DNA of 64,000 nt from Sporocytophaga myxococcoides DSM 11118 (lineage in GTDB: Bacteria > Bacteroidota > Bacteroidia > Cytophagales > Cytophagaceae), in contig NZ_AUFX01000004.1 of NCBI RefSeq assembly GCF_000426725.1, forward strand, positions 496,001 to 560,000. The letters run 5' to 3'. Both the position numbers and the translations under genes were made by a program. The number at the start of each line of letters is the position of its first letter. Position 1 is the stretch's first letter. The notes below the pieces were generated by a model. It worked only from the letters and a program-made list of their open reading frames with translations. It had not been told where the DNA came from and did not search any database. Shown here piece after piece: positions 48,561 to 58,120 of the stretch.

Positions 48561-48681
48561 AACTGCCAATCAAGATTATAAAAAATCAGACGGCAAAAAT
48601 AATTTAAACATGTTCTGAACTTCAGCGGGCGCCATCTGAAATCGGGACCATTAGTAAGTTCAAAATTTAATCTGACAAAAA

Positions 48682-50073
48682 ATGAAAAAAATATTAAAAT
48701 CACTATATGTTGTTGCCATCCTAAGTGTTGGCTTAATTACAGAAACATTAGCCCAAAAGAACTGGCTTGATGAATCCTTTGGAAGAAAAGGAATTCTCAG
48801 ATATGATGATTTAACCCTGACAAAAGACTTTGACGAAGCCGCAGCAGTCTATTTGGAAGACAAGCTTTTATTATTAGGGATTGACACTTCCAATAGGGCG
48901 AATGGTTTCACCCTGGTCAGACTGAAAAATGACGGAAGCCCTGACTATTCCTTTATACCAAGGAGAATCATCGAAACTGATTCAACAGATTATTTTTCTC
49001 AAATTCTAGTCACGCCAGACAAAAAAATTGTTCTTTTTGGAATGAAAAATAAGGCGTTACACGAATATGAACATACTATATTAAAGTTTAATCAAAATGG
49101 TTTAGCAGACCAGGGATTTGGCAACAAAGGTTTGGTTACTATTCCACGGGATAAGAATTACATTGAACAGCTCCAATCCGCCATTATACAGTCTGATGGA
49201 AAAATTGTCTTTGCCATAACCTCAATGGATTTGAGAACGACTTATGATGCAGAACTTAAACCAAATAAAATAACTTTCTTCAGACTGAATATTGACGGAA
49301 GTAATGATGGGAGCTTTGGCAATGGGGGTCCGGTTAGTTATGCAATCTCCTATATAAATCCAGAGTTGAGTATGAACCTTCAGCCGGATGGCAAAATACT
49401 GGTTGGAGGAGCCTATACAAAAAACTGGAGCACTAATTCTGCCGCTATCACTCAAATCCGTCTAAATGCAGATGGAAGCTTAGATAAGAGTTTCGCCAAC
49501 AATGGGGCGATTGAAATTTCTTACCATGATTTGGGAATTGATACGACCTCATCAAAAGTTAGATTTGTTCAAAACCCGGTTTTTCTTGATGATAATCAAA
49601 TGATATATACATTGACTGAATGTCCTAATATAGGTTCGTATTCAGATTGTGTTTCAAAAATATACAGACTTAAATCTGATGGCACTCCGGACTTCGATTT
49701 TCAAATAAATTATGATGAGGTAAGCACATTGCCATATGCAGATTATGGATATTCTAAAACTTCTGATAATAATCTTCTTTTGAAAGATGAATTTGGATTT
49801 CGTAAGATAAAGCTAGACCCATCTAAAATTTCGATAGTCGCTAATATACAGAATGAACAAAAGTTTTTATTCAGGCCATTTCCCAATCCGTCAAACGGAA
49901 ACTTTGCTATAGAAAATGCAATGTCGGTTCAACAAGTGGTATTGACGAACAGTTTAGGTCAAATAGAAACCTTTGATGATGCTTCAAATATCCAGACTCA
50001 AATGAAAGGCTTACTCTTTGCAACTGTAAAAACTTCAAATGGCAGTTACAGTTTTAAAGTCGAAGTATTCTGA
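48682..50073 (+). CDS. Delta-60-repeat protein with T9SS sorting domain
   Basis: 463 residues. Signal peptide 1-24 (LAQ). Delta-60 units (about 55 residues each) are seen: LRLKNDGSPDYSF, DGKIVFAITSMDL, RLNIDGSNDGSFGNGG, LQPDGKILVGGAYTKN, RLNADGSLDKSFANNG, RLKSDGTPDFDF. They form a propeller-like domain. The C-terminal 75 residues are a type A sorting domain (FRPFPNPSNGNFAIENA to SYSFKVEVF). Exported to the cell surface by type IX secretion. Its upstream promoter block equals that of the sigma gene. Confidence 0.85.
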   Translation: MKKILKSLYVVAILSVGLITETLAQKNWLDESFGRKGILRYDDLTLTKDFDEAAAVYLEDKLLLLGIDTSNRANGFTLVRLKNDGSPDYSFIPRRIIETDSTDYFSQILVTPDKKIVLFGMKNKALHEYEHTILKFNQNGLADQGFGNKGLVTIPRDKNYIEQLQSAIIQSDGKIVFAITSMDLRTTYDAELKPNKITFFRLNIDGSNDGSFGNGGPVSYAISYINPELSMNLQPDGKILVGGAYTKNWSTNSAAITQIRLNADGSLDKSFANNGAIEISYHDLGIDTTSSKVRFVQNPVFLDDNQMIYTLTECPNIGSYSDCVSKIYRLKSDGTPDFDFQINYDEVSTLPYADYGYSKTSDNNLLLKDEFGFRKIKLDPSKISIVANIQNEQKFLFRPFPNPSNGNFAIENAMSVQQVVLTNSLGQIETFDDASNIQTQMKGLLFATVKTSNGSYSFKVEVF

Positions 50074-50087
50074 TAATTGATTTAAAT

Positions 50088-50121
50088 AAAAAAGCTGCAA
50101 GACAAGTCATGCAGCTTTTTT
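50088..50121 (+). terminator. Intrinsic terminator after the delta-60 gene
   Basis: AAAAAAGCTGCA and TGCAGCTTTTTT form a 12-bp stem around a 10-base loop. The A and T tracts allow use from either strand. Confidence 0.8.
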
Positions 50122-50189
50122 ATGAGTATGAAATTTCAAAGGTTTTGAAATAAAATAAATTCCTAGATCAAAGCAAAAATTCACCTTAT

Positions 50190-52055
50190 TTATTGCTTAA
50201 CCAATTTCCCATGCGATATCCCACTGGAATGATGCATCAATATAATGTAACTTCCTTTAGGCAACATATGAATATCTACTTGAGTCCATGCACGTGATGT
50301 GATCACCACATTCCCTAACATATCACAGATATCAATTCTGTTTATATTCATATTCTCAGGATTGTGAATATTCAGATACTCACTTCCAGGATTTGGATAA
50401 AGTAATAAAGACGATTTATCCGCTTTCCCAGGTAAAAAAAGACCCGTGGTCGTACCAAAGAATTCTCTGAAAACTCTTTCAAGGGCGGTATTAATGGTGG
50501 TCGTATCCACAGGCCTATCCCATCCGTCATATAATCCGAATGAAGATTCCTTATAAGAATGGTAGGTGAAATGATATCCAAGACTATCAAAAATATGCAA
50601 TGCGTCTGCAGCCCATCGGTCTCCACCTTTATCATTATTAAAGGTATTTCTGGCTGCGCCAAACTCTCCAAAATACACCGGATAACCTTTGTCCTCTATA
50701 TATTTTGAGTATGCAGTAATTTTCTCCACCAGATATTGATAGTTTCTAGCCCCTAGTGGCGCGTTGGAAGGTGAATTATAAAATTCAGTTGTAATAGATG
50801 CGGTAGCACCTGCTGGGATATTATCACCTTTCATCCAGCCACTTATTACATATTTGTGGCCTTTTGTTACTCTAAAACCAAAATTGGGGCAAATGACAGA
50901 TGCTGCCGCTTTATTTCCGGAGATTGCCACAGAATAATTGTCGTTATGACCAATTGATTTTTCTTCTGAATAAGCCCCTGAGCCATCTGCTGAATACCAC
51001 CAGTATGTGCCGGAAGTAGGATTTACAGAAAAGACGGTTCTGATTTCATTACCATTCTCATCTAGTTCTTTCAGCACAAAATCATCAAAATAAACTTTAC
51101 CTGCTCCTATTTTATTGGACACAAAAACAACCCTCCCCATTAAAATTTCATCGCTTGTTACTGTGAAGGGCTTTCCGGTATAATATTTCCAACCGCTGGT
51201 ACCAGAGCTTATGGAAGGATTGGTGTAGTTTCCGGTAAAATATGTAGCATCAGATGGCGCAGTGATATTATCTTCGTCAGGATACTTTCCCCCATCCCCG
51301 GTATTAGCCCAGTCAAGATTCTGATGAGTAAATTCATAAGGATCATAAAGGTGGACGGTATACATAAGATTTTCTTCCGTAATCTGCGGGTAATTATTGT
51401 TCGCATCGGAATAGCTATAATCACAATTCAATGCTAGAGCTCTTTCTGTCACAATCAGGTGATTGACATCAACGCTCCTTATGCTATCGATAATTTGCTG
51501 AGCAAGGTTGCTCCAGTTTTGAATGCTCCCAGATGGTGTTGGTTCATTCAGAATATCATAAGCTCCGATCTGAGGTTCATCTTTATAACGATCAGCAATT
51601 GCTTTCCAAAGAGCTGAAAGTCGCTTTTGATTTTCAAGGTTTGTCCATAAAGCATCTCCTTTACAAGCTGACTGGTAACCTCCCTGCGGTACATGCATGT
51701 TAAGTATCAGAAAAATACCGTGATTTTTAGCCCATTGCACATTTTTATCTATCCAGTCCCACCCACTTTGTTTATAAGTATAAGGATTAGCATCATCTTC
51801 GAATGTTTTATAGTTTAAATAAAACCGGATGGCATTCATTCCAAGATTATGAACTCGTTGTAAATCAACTTCTGAATGGTGAAGTGAAGGAGACAGGTTA
51901 TCAGAATAAACAACATTACCAAAAGCCATCCCTCTGAGATATATTTCCTCCCCCTTAAATTTGAGTTTTTTGCCTTCTCTTTTTACAAAATCCTGAGAAT
52001 AGGAATTGATGACTACAAGAAATAAGCTTAATGCAAACAGTAATTTTCTTTTCAT
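50190..52055 (-). CDS. GH5 cellulase-like hydrolase with an inserted domain and T9SS sorting domain
   Basis: 621 residues. Signal peptide 1-20. The GH5 barrel runs from about 25 to 245 and resumes at about 435-540. Acid/base is Glu171 in DILNEP and nucleophile Glu464 in YFGEFGA; HLYDPYEF at 235-242 is the usual His/Tyr strand. Between the two catalytic parts are about 150 residues (280-430) that look like a jelly-roll carbohydrate-binding module (VYFDDFVLKE, YVISGWMKGDNIPAG). The last 75 residues are a T9SS sorting domain (LLYPNPGSEYLNIHNPE). It should act outside the cell on a beta-glucan. It lies 119 bases downstream of a membrane AraC regulator. Confidence 0.87.
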   Translation of the reverse strand: MKRKLLFALSLFLVVINSYSQDFVKREGKKLKFKGEEIYLRGMAFGNVVYSDNLSPSLHHSEVDLQRVHNLGMNAIRFYLNYKTFEDDANPYTYKQSGWDWIDKNVQWAKNHGIFLILNMHVPQGGYQSACKGDALWTNLENQKRLSALWKAIADRYKDEPQIGAYDILNEPTPSGSIQNWSNLAQQIIDSIRSVDVNHLIVTERALALNCDYSYSDANNNYPQITEENLMYTVHLYDPYEFTHQNLDWANTGDGGKYPDEDNITAPSDATYFTGNYTNPSISSGTSGWKYYTGKPFTVTSDEILMGRVVFVSNKIGAGKVYFDDFVLKELDENGNEIRTVFSVNPTSGTYWWYSADGSGAYSEEKSIGHNDNYSVAISGNKAAASVICPNFGFRVTKGHKYVISGWMKGDNIPAGATASITTEFYNSPSNAPLGARNYQYLVEKITAYSKYIEDKGYPVYFGEFGAARNTFNNDKGGDRWAADALHIFDSLGYHFTYHSYKESSFGLYDGWDRPVDTTTINTALERVFREFFGTTTGLFLPGKADKSSLLLYPNPGSEYLNIHNPENMNINRIDICDMLGNVVITSRAWTQVDIHMLPKGSYIILMHHSSGISHGKLVKQ

Positions 52056-52174
52056 ATAGTGGAGTATAGTTGAGTATTGTCATTACCATAATTAGGATGT
52101 ACAATTATGGCATGTTTCCAATAATAACTATTCACAAAACCCGAAAAATGCTTCTCAAAAAATGCAATTTATTT

Positions 52175-53320
52175 CTACTCAGGCTTTTCCTGAAACTCAG
52201 ATGGAGTCTTGCCTGTCATACTTTTGAATACTCTATTAAAACTTCCCGGACTGCTAAAACCAACAGAATAGGCAATTTCACTTATATTAAGGTCAGATTC
52301 TTTTAAAAGTCTTTTTGCTTCGTTTATCCTGATTTGGTTTACATAGGTTTTAAAATTAACCTGGAATTTGTCCGAAATCGTGTCTGAAATATATCTTTGG
52401 TTTACACCAGTGGCTTTAGATATTTGAGAAAGATCCAATTCCGAATTATTAAAATTCTCATTGATATAGTCTAAAAAACTAAAGCCCGTTTCAGGCTTTT
52501 CGTCTATTGTCACAGGTCTATACCGAATATTAACAGAATTTGAATTCTCGCCAGATTTTAAACCCTTTAAATAAAACCGAAGTAACAAACTCAAAACAAC
52601 GAAAAATTCTCCAATTGCCATAGCTACCAGGACTTCTGTGTTGTCTCTGTAAAAACGCACCTTGTATAATTCTATAGCACTTTCCTTCCCGAGTATAGGG
52701 TTAAGGCCAGTTGCAAAAGAAAGCTGATTCAGGCTATTCCATTCCGGCTCGGAAAAATCACTTTTGGGCTGACCAATAGCTGTAAACCACCAGTCTGGAG
52801 TAGAAAAATTTTTAAATTTTAACCTCAAGGTCTGCCTTTTATCCGAGATTTCAACATTTGTTGAGGTATGCCGATCCCTCAACCTGTGATTTGTATCTTT
52901 GACATTTTTGTCCTTTGTAACTAAAAAGATAAGAAGATCTGAAACGTTTTTTGAGGAAACTCTAACTTCCAATCTGTTGTAATCCGAAACATCAAAAACC
53001 TGATATTCAGCTTTTGCGAGATTAATTCCTGAATAAGGCACCACAAATCCCTTTTTAAGCATGAAGTGAAAACCTATAACAGAATCATTCCGGTTTGAGC
53101 TTAATACTGTTGACATGCCATTGTCATTTTTGTCAGTATAAAAATTCACATTCAGCTTTTCGGCCGAAGGAAAAAGTACCAATTCTTCTTTATGAAAGAA
53201 GACAAAAAATATTACAATAAGTAAAGCAATGCTAATTGCAATTACCCGGATGCTAGCAGCATCCTGAATAAAATTTCGGAATAGATTTTTATTGAATGTC
53301 TTGGGAATGGGTCCCTTCAT
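52175..53320 (-). CDS. Membrane-spanning AraC-family regulator
   Basis: 381 residues. A helix at about 24-42 enters the membrane, a periplasmic domain of about 180 residues follows (NRLEVRVSSKNVSDLLIFLVTKD, FSTPDWWFTAIGQPKSDFSEPEW; beta-rich, like a carbohydrate-binding fold), a second helix lies at about 228-250, and the C-terminal 100 residues are an AraC DNA-binding domain with two HTH units (LDLSQISKATGVNQRYISDTI and ISEIAYSVGFSSPGSFNRVFKSMTGKTPSEF). It would read a periplasmic ligand and bind DNA from the membrane. The GH5 gene directly downstream is the obvious target. The periplasmic fold is inferred. Confidence 0.82.
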   Translation of the reverse strand: MKGPIPKTFNKNLFRNFIQDAASIRVIAISIALLIVIFFVFFHKEELVLFPSAEKLNVNFYTDKNDNGMSTVLSSNRNDSVIGFHFMLKKGFVVPYSGINLAKAEYQVFDVSDYNRLEVRVSSKNVSDLLIFLVTKDKNVKDTNHRLRDRHTSTNVEISDKRQTLRLKFKNFSTPDWWFTAIGQPKSDFSEPEWNSLNQLSFATGLNPILGKESAIELYKVRFYRDNTEVLVAMAIGEFFVVLSLLLRFYLKGLKSGENSNSVNIRYRPVTIDEKPETGFSFLDYINENFNNSELDLSQISKATGVNQRYISDTISDKFQVNFKTYVNQIRINEAKRLLKESDLNISEIAYSVGFSSPGSFNRVFKSMTGKTPSEFQEKPE

Positions 53321-53819
53321 ATAAGTAAAAAGAGCAAGGAAGATTTATTGCTGGACGAAAATAATACTCCTTAGTATACTTTTAGAAAAAAGAAGAGAAT
53401 AAATTGACCAGATGTTTAACCGAATGCAAAGATTGAAATTAAAATAATATATCCCACCGGGAGGGATGTCATCAAAAACACTATTCCAATAGTCTTCAAA
53501 TTTTGAAGGGTTTTAGATAAAATCAAGCATGTCTGATAATAGGCAATCAATATGCCGTGAACCACACATACAAATTATTTGACTCAAAAAACAATAAATA
53601 TTGAGCCGAATAGGGTCCTCTATTCGACTCAATATTTTAAAACCGTATGTGGCTTTGAAATGAAAACTTCCGTCGAAAGCTTTACATTTATGGCATGTGA
53701 CATTCGGGTGAGTTTAGGTTTGCTTAAGCGATGTCTTTAAATTTGTAAATGAAAAATGGCCAAAAAAAAGGCTGCCCAAATGGACAGCCTCTTTATCTTT
53801 AATAATCACTTAAGGAGGA
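53321..53819. other. Gene-free region with two hairpins
   Basis: About 500 bases between the AraC gene and the lipoprotein gene hold no credible ORF. Two structures stand out: a short palindrome ATCCC-ACCGGGA-GGGAT (53451-53466), and a 17-bp hairpin AATATTGAGCCGAATAG with CTATTCGACTCAATATT, one mismatch (53597-53636). The second is followed by TTTT on the plus strand. Neither is explained by a neighbouring gene end. The promoters of the AraC gene must also be here. Confidence 0.6.
53762..53794 (-). terminator. Intrinsic terminator after the lipoprotein gene
   Basis: On the minus strand AGGCTGTCC and GGGCAGCCT pair with one mismatch around ATTT and run into eight T, 26 bases after the stop. 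Confidence 0.75.
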
Positions 53820-54746
53820 TTATTGCTGTACTTTTACATTGATTGTAATTGCTCCAGAAGTTGTAGCAGATCCAGTAATGCTCTTTACAAGCACTAGACC
53901 ATTTTTTCCATCAACAGTTTTGAATGCGAATACCTGATTAGCAGCAAGATTTTTAACCTGAGAATCAGTAGCGCCAGAAGCAGCTAGTTCAATTTCAGAA
54001 CCATAGGTTATTGCATTAAACGCAGCCTCATTTAAAGAAGTAGTTTTAAATACAGTTGCATTTTTTGTAGTCCAAGTTTGAAGACCGCTGGTAGCATTGT
54101 TATAGATTGCAGCTGCATCTCCGTTGCTTGGAGCAGCAATTGCAGCACCATTAGTTGCACCATGGTAATAAACAAAGTCAACAAGGCTTTGGTTAGTTTT
54201 AGCAGCAGCCTGTCCGTATACTGTATTTGTATTTACATCATAAAAACTTCCTGTAGTTGCATTGTTCTCGTTACCAAGCAATACTGCACTGTAAGTGTTG
54301 ATTGCGCCTGACTGAGCAGTACCAATTGTCACTTTGATAGATTTGCTTGTTGAATTTCCGTCTTTGTCAGTAACTACAAATGTATACGTATCAGAAGTTC
54401 CTAGATCGGAAGAAACCACAGTAGAGATTTCGCCTTGATAAGTATTTTGATTAGATCCAGTTAGGTTGTAAGGATTTGAACCAGCACCATCCGGAGCATA
54501 ATCAGCTAAATAAGCACCATCTTTTGTGATAGCGAAAGTCTTCATGTCTTTGTCACCTTTGTTAGCAACCCATTTTACTTTTAGAGTTGAACCTGGAGCT
54601 AAAGTAACATCACCTGTTGTATATCCTGTTCCTGCAACGAAGTCAAGGCTTGGTGCTGGTTTCGGATCATCATCATCAGAACAGCTTGATAAAAGTGCAA
54701 CAGCCGCAAACGCCAGCATTGAAAAGAATTTTGAGATTTTTTTCAT
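53820..54746 (-). CDS. Surface lipoprotein with acidic export signal
   Basis: 308 residues with a lipobox ending at Cys22 (LLSSC) and SDDDD directly after it, the lipoprotein export signal that sends Bacteroidota lipoproteins to the outer surface. Residues about 34-142 resemble a fibronectin/Ig-like fold (LAPGSTLKVKWVANKGDKDMKTFAI, TYTFVVTDKDGNSTSKSIKVTIG). The second half is rich in Ala, Thr, Asn and Gly (AAAKTNQSLVDFVYYHGATNGAAIAAPSNGDAAAIYNN), a low-complexity composition unlike its neighbours. Function unknown; probably a surface component. Confidence 0.7.
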   Translation of the reverse strand: MKKISKFFSMLAFAAVALLSSCSDDDDPKPAPSLDFVAGTGYTTGDVTLAPGSTLKVKWVANKGDKDMKTFAITKDGAYLADYAPDGAGSNPYNLTGSNQNTYQGEISTVVSSDLGTSDTYTFVVTDKDGNSTSKSIKVTIGTAQSGAINTYSAVLLGNENNATTGSFYDVNTNTVYGQAAAKTNQSLVDFVYYHGATNGAAIAAPSNGDAAAIYNNATSGLQTWTTKNATVFKTTSLNEAAFNAITYGSEIELAASGATDSQVKNLAANQVFAFKTVDGKNGLVLVKSITGSATTSGAITINVKVQQ

Positions 54747-54880
54747 ACTTTTTTAAATTGTTAAATTGTTTTAAGGTTAAATTAATTTAGGGTAAATATA
54801 TAACTTTTTCTGTTACTCATGTTTTAGGAAAATGTTTCAAAAACGGTATAAAAATTACCTATTTTTAAACCGATTGCTTC

Positions 54881-54888
54881 TTATTTTG
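54881..54888 (+). promoter_or_regulatory. Possible -7 box of the DPP IV gene
   Basis: TTATTTTG matches 7 of 8 positions of TAnnTTTG and lies 39 bases before the ATG. The -33 region has a T-run but no clear TTG. Confidence 0.35.
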
Positions 54889-54926
54889 TTTAAATCACCA
54901 CAAAGAAATAATAACTTATTAAAACT

Positions 54927-57104
54927 ATGTTAAAAAGATTTTTTGTAATCAGTTTAATACTTTTCTCTCACTTATCTTATTCACAGTCAAAAAAACCAAT
55001 CGGGATAGAAGATATCTGGCTCAAAGCCACATTCCGTCCGGAAATCCCCCAAGGGTTTTCCTGGATGAAGAATGACTCCTACTATACCGAACTGGTCAGC
55101 GATGAAACAACTCAGCGCCTCATCCAATTTGATGCCAAAAATGGACAAGAAGTAAAAACCATACTCTCTTCCTCAGAAATAACTATTCAGCCTCAGATAA
55201 ATATAGAAGAATATTTTTTTAGTCCGGACGAAAGCATGCTCCTGATTGCCTCGGCAACTGAGCCTATTTACCGGAGATCTTCCAAAAGTATTTTTTATCT
55301 GATTAACCTTTCTACCAAAAAAACTACGCCGCTCTCCTCATCTGAAAAAATTGCTTACCCCACCTTTTCACCGGATGGGAAGAAAATAGCATATGTGAAA
55401 AACAATGATCTTTACTTTACCTCAGTTGCAGACGGAAAAGAAACCAGGATCACATTCTCCGGGATGATCAATAAAATCATTAATGGCAGTAGCGACTGGG
55501 TGTATGAAGAAGAATTTGAAATAACCAAAGCTTTTTCCTGGTCAGAGGACAGTAAAAAAATCGCTTTCCTGACTTTCGATGAGTCTGAAGTCAAAGAGTA
55601 TAATATGCAACTATGGGATGGTTTATATCCGACAGATTATAGATTCAAGTATCCAAAAGCAGGCGAAAGAAATTCAGAAATTACAGTTTCCTGTTATTCA
55701 ACGGAAGATAGCAAAACCAAAGAAATATTCTCAGGAAAAGGAAAGGACCTTTATATCCCAAGGCTTCAATGGACGAAAAATTCTTCTTTGCTGAGTTTTA
55801 TAAGATTGAACAGACTGCAGAATCATATGGAGATTTTGCACGCTGATGTTTCCACGGGTAAAATTAACACTGCATATGAAGAAAAATCGGATACATATGT
55901 TGAAATTAATGACAATCTGTCCTACCTGGCCGATGGTAAGCACTTTATATTAACAAGTGAAAAATCAGGATTCAGACACATTTACTTATATAATCTTGAA
56001 GGAAAAGAAGTTCGACAAATTACCAGTGGCAACTGGGAAGTGGAGAAAATTTCCGGAATTGACGAAGCAACACAAAAGGTCTTTTATACTTCTACTGAAG
56101 CCTCCCCAATGGAAAGACAATTTTATAGTATTGATTTTGATGGCAAGAGCAAAAAACAACTAAGTGAAGGAAAAGGAACACACGATATAGAAATGAGCTC
56201 CAATAAAAATTTTTACCTGGGCATTTTTAGTACAATCAGCACTCCACCTATTGCTTCTATATTTAATAGATCAGGTAAAGAGGTTCGTTCGGTTACTGAA
56301 AATAAGGAATTACTTCGGAGGATGGCGGCCTTTTCAATCATTGAGCCAGAATTTTTTCAGTTTAAATCTGCAAATGGAGATTCTTTTGACGGCTGGATGA
56401 TTAAGCCAAAAGAAATTGCTGCTGGTAAGAAGCTGCCTGTAATGTTTTATGTCTATGGTGGTCCGGGATTTCAGACAGTTAAAAATGAGTGGATGGGCCC
56501 CAACTATTATTGGTTTCAGGCTTTGGCAGCAAAAGGTTATATTATAGTTAGCGTAGATCCAAGAGGTTGCGGAGGAAGAGGAGCTTCAATAAAAAAAATC
56601 ACACAAAAAAGCCTTGGGAAATTTGAAACCGAAGATCTCATCTCCTCGGCAAAATATATTGCCAGTCTCAACTATGTTGATGGCAGTCGCATCGGAATTT
56701 TCGGCTGGAGTTATGGAGGCTATCTTTCTTCACTTGCGATGACACTGGGAGCAGATTATTTTAAAACCGGCATTGCAGTAGCGCCTGTTACAAACTGGAG
56801 GTTTTATGACACCATTTATACAGAACGCTATCTTGGCCTTCCACAAGACAATGCTGAAGGCTATGATAAATTTTCGCCATTGACTCATACGGCGAAATTA
56901 AAAGGCAACTACCTTCTAGTTCACGGAACTGCTGATGACAATGTACATGTTCAAAATTCAATGATGATGACAGATGCTTTGGTGAACAGCAATAAGCAAT
57001 TTGAGTTATTTTATTATACCAACAAGAATCATGGAATTTATGGAGGTTATACCCGGTTCCATCTATATAAGAAAATGAGTGACTTTATCGAAAAAAACCT
57101 GTAA
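54927..57104 (+). CDS. Dipeptidyl peptidase IV (S9B)
   Basis: 725 residues with a signal peptide (about 1-20). The N-terminal beta-propeller (about 60-460) carries the double-Glu motif that holds the substrate N-terminus (VYEEEFE, Glu194-196). The C-terminal alpha/beta hydrolase domain has the catalytic triad Ser595 (GWSYGGY), Asp670 (HGTADDN) and His702 (KNHGIYGG). It removes X-Pro dipeptides from peptide N-termini in the periplasm or at the outer membrane. It is transcribed alone. Confidence 0.95.
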   Translation: MLKRFFVISLILFSHLSYSQSKKPIGIEDIWLKATFRPEIPQGFSWMKNDSYYTELVSDETTQRLIQFDAKNGQEVKTILSSSEITIQPQINIEEYFFSPDESMLLIASATEPIYRRSSKSIFYLINLSTKKTTPLSSSEKIAYPTFSPDGKKIAYVKNNDLYFTSVADGKETRITFSGMINKIINGSSDWVYEEEFEITKAFSWSEDSKKIAFLTFDESEVKEYNMQLWDGLYPTDYRFKYPKAGERNSEITVSCYSTEDSKTKEIFSGKGKDLYIPRLQWTKNSSLLSFIRLNRLQNHMEILHADVSTGKINTAYEEKSDTYVEINDNLSYLADGKHFILTSEKSGFRHIYLYNLEGKEVRQITSGNWEVEKISGIDEATQKVFYTSTEASPMERQFYSIDFDGKSKKQLSEGKGTHDIEMSSNKNFYLGIFSTISTPPIASIFNRSGKEVRSVTENKELLRRMAAFSIIEPEFFQFKSANGDSFDGWMIKPKEIAAGKKLPVMFYVYGGPGFQTVKNEWMGPNYYWFQALAAKGYIIVSVDPRGCGGRGASIKKITQKSLGKFETEDLISSAKYIASLNYVDGSRIGIFGWSYGGYLSSLAMTLGADYFKTGIAVAPVTNWRFYDTIYTERYLGLPQDNAEGYDKFSPLTHTAKLKGNYLLVHGTADDNVHVQNSMMMTDALVNSNKQFELFYYTNKNHGIYGGYTRFHLYKKMSDFIEKNL

Positions 57105-57391
57105 GATAGCTGCTTCTGATTATATAATAATCTGATATAATGAACCTTAGTTAAAAATAGTTTCACAATCAGAACCAGAGCCATTCTTCATCGAAATGTA
57201 ATGGCAGGAAAAAAGATTATAAAAAGATTTATTTTACAGAAGGCTTTATTTGTTTAAATTTAAAGAAAAGTACCTCATACCGACGCTTGTGTTTAGAGAA
57301 AATTTGAACAGACTTTTCAAAAAAATACAGACTGTCGGGAGCAGCTTCGGCTTCTGTTGGGATGGTTAAAGTTTAATTATCATTAACGGAA

Positions 57392-58120
57392 ATGATTACA
57401 AAAGACACACCTTTAAAAGACATAATTGCTCAAAACAGGCTTTTGCAAAGTGTAGTGGAGAGATTCAATTTTAAGCTGCCATCCTGGAATGTGAGTGTGC
57501 AGCAAGCCTGTCTTTTAAATGGAGAGAATCCGGACTTCGTAATCGGTATTCTGAAAGCTTTTGATGAAAACACGGATTTTCCTACACAGGAGCTGATGTC
57601 ATTCAGTCTCACGTCTATACTTAACTACCTGAAGAAGACACATGAGTATTACCTGAGCAAAAAACTACCTGAAATTGAGCTTTCTATAGAAAACCTTATA
57701 AGAGAATATGCTCCCGGTTATCCTTCACTTGTGCATTCCGGTTCACTTTTTCTATCTTATAAAGAAGACCTTATCAAGCACATCTGGGAAGAAGAACTTG
57801 AACTTTTTCCTTATATAGAATATCTACAATCCATTAAACTTCACGGATTTAAGTTTGATGTGCATAGCAAGCTGAGCAAATATTCCATTTCAACCTTTAT
57901 TCACAGTCATGATGACCACGAAAAAGGTCTTGAAAGCATAAAGGAAATTATACTTGCAGCAGCAAATCAACGTGAGCCGGTAATGGCTTATAGAATATTT
58001 CTGATTCAGCTTGAAATTTTTTCAAAAGATCTACACAAACACTCCATGGTTGAAGATGAGATACTTATTCCGCTTGCACTGAAACTGGAGAAGGAGTTGA
58101 ATAATATTTTAAGGAATTAA
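57392..58120 (+). CDS. Hemerythrin-like protein, RIC/ScdA-related
   Basis: 242 residues. The N-terminal 60 residues resemble the DUF542/ScdA_N domain (TPLKDIIAQNRLLQSVVERFNFKLP, NVSVQQACLLNGENPDFVIGILKAF). The C-terminal part is a hemerythrin-type bundle with His and Glu ligands (YLKKTHEYYL, DLIKHIWEEELELFPYIEYL, FIHSHDDHEKG, LHKHSMVEDEILIPLAL). RIC proteins repair iron-sulfur clusters after nitrosative or oxidative stress. The N-terminal Cys motif typical of RIC is weak here (one Cys at about 39), so the repair role is uncertain. Confidence 0.72.
   Translation: MITKDTPLKDIIAQNRLLQSVVERFNFKLPSWNVSVQQACLLNGENPDFVIGILKAFDENTDFPTQELMSFSLTSILNYLKKTHEYYLSKKLPEIELSIENLIREYAPGYPSLVHSGSLFLSYKEDLIKHIWEEELELFPYIEYLQSIKLHGFKFDVHSKLSKYSISTFIHSHDDHEKGLESIKEIILAAANQREPVMAYRIFLIQLEIFSKDLHKHSMVEDEILIPLALKLEKELNNILRN

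Noticed and set aside
57208-57256. 18-codon basic ORF (MAGKKIIKRFILQKALFV) before the hemerythrin-like gene
   Set aside because: There is no promoter, terminator or other sign of a gene, and AT-rich DNA often gives Lys/Ile-rich short frames.
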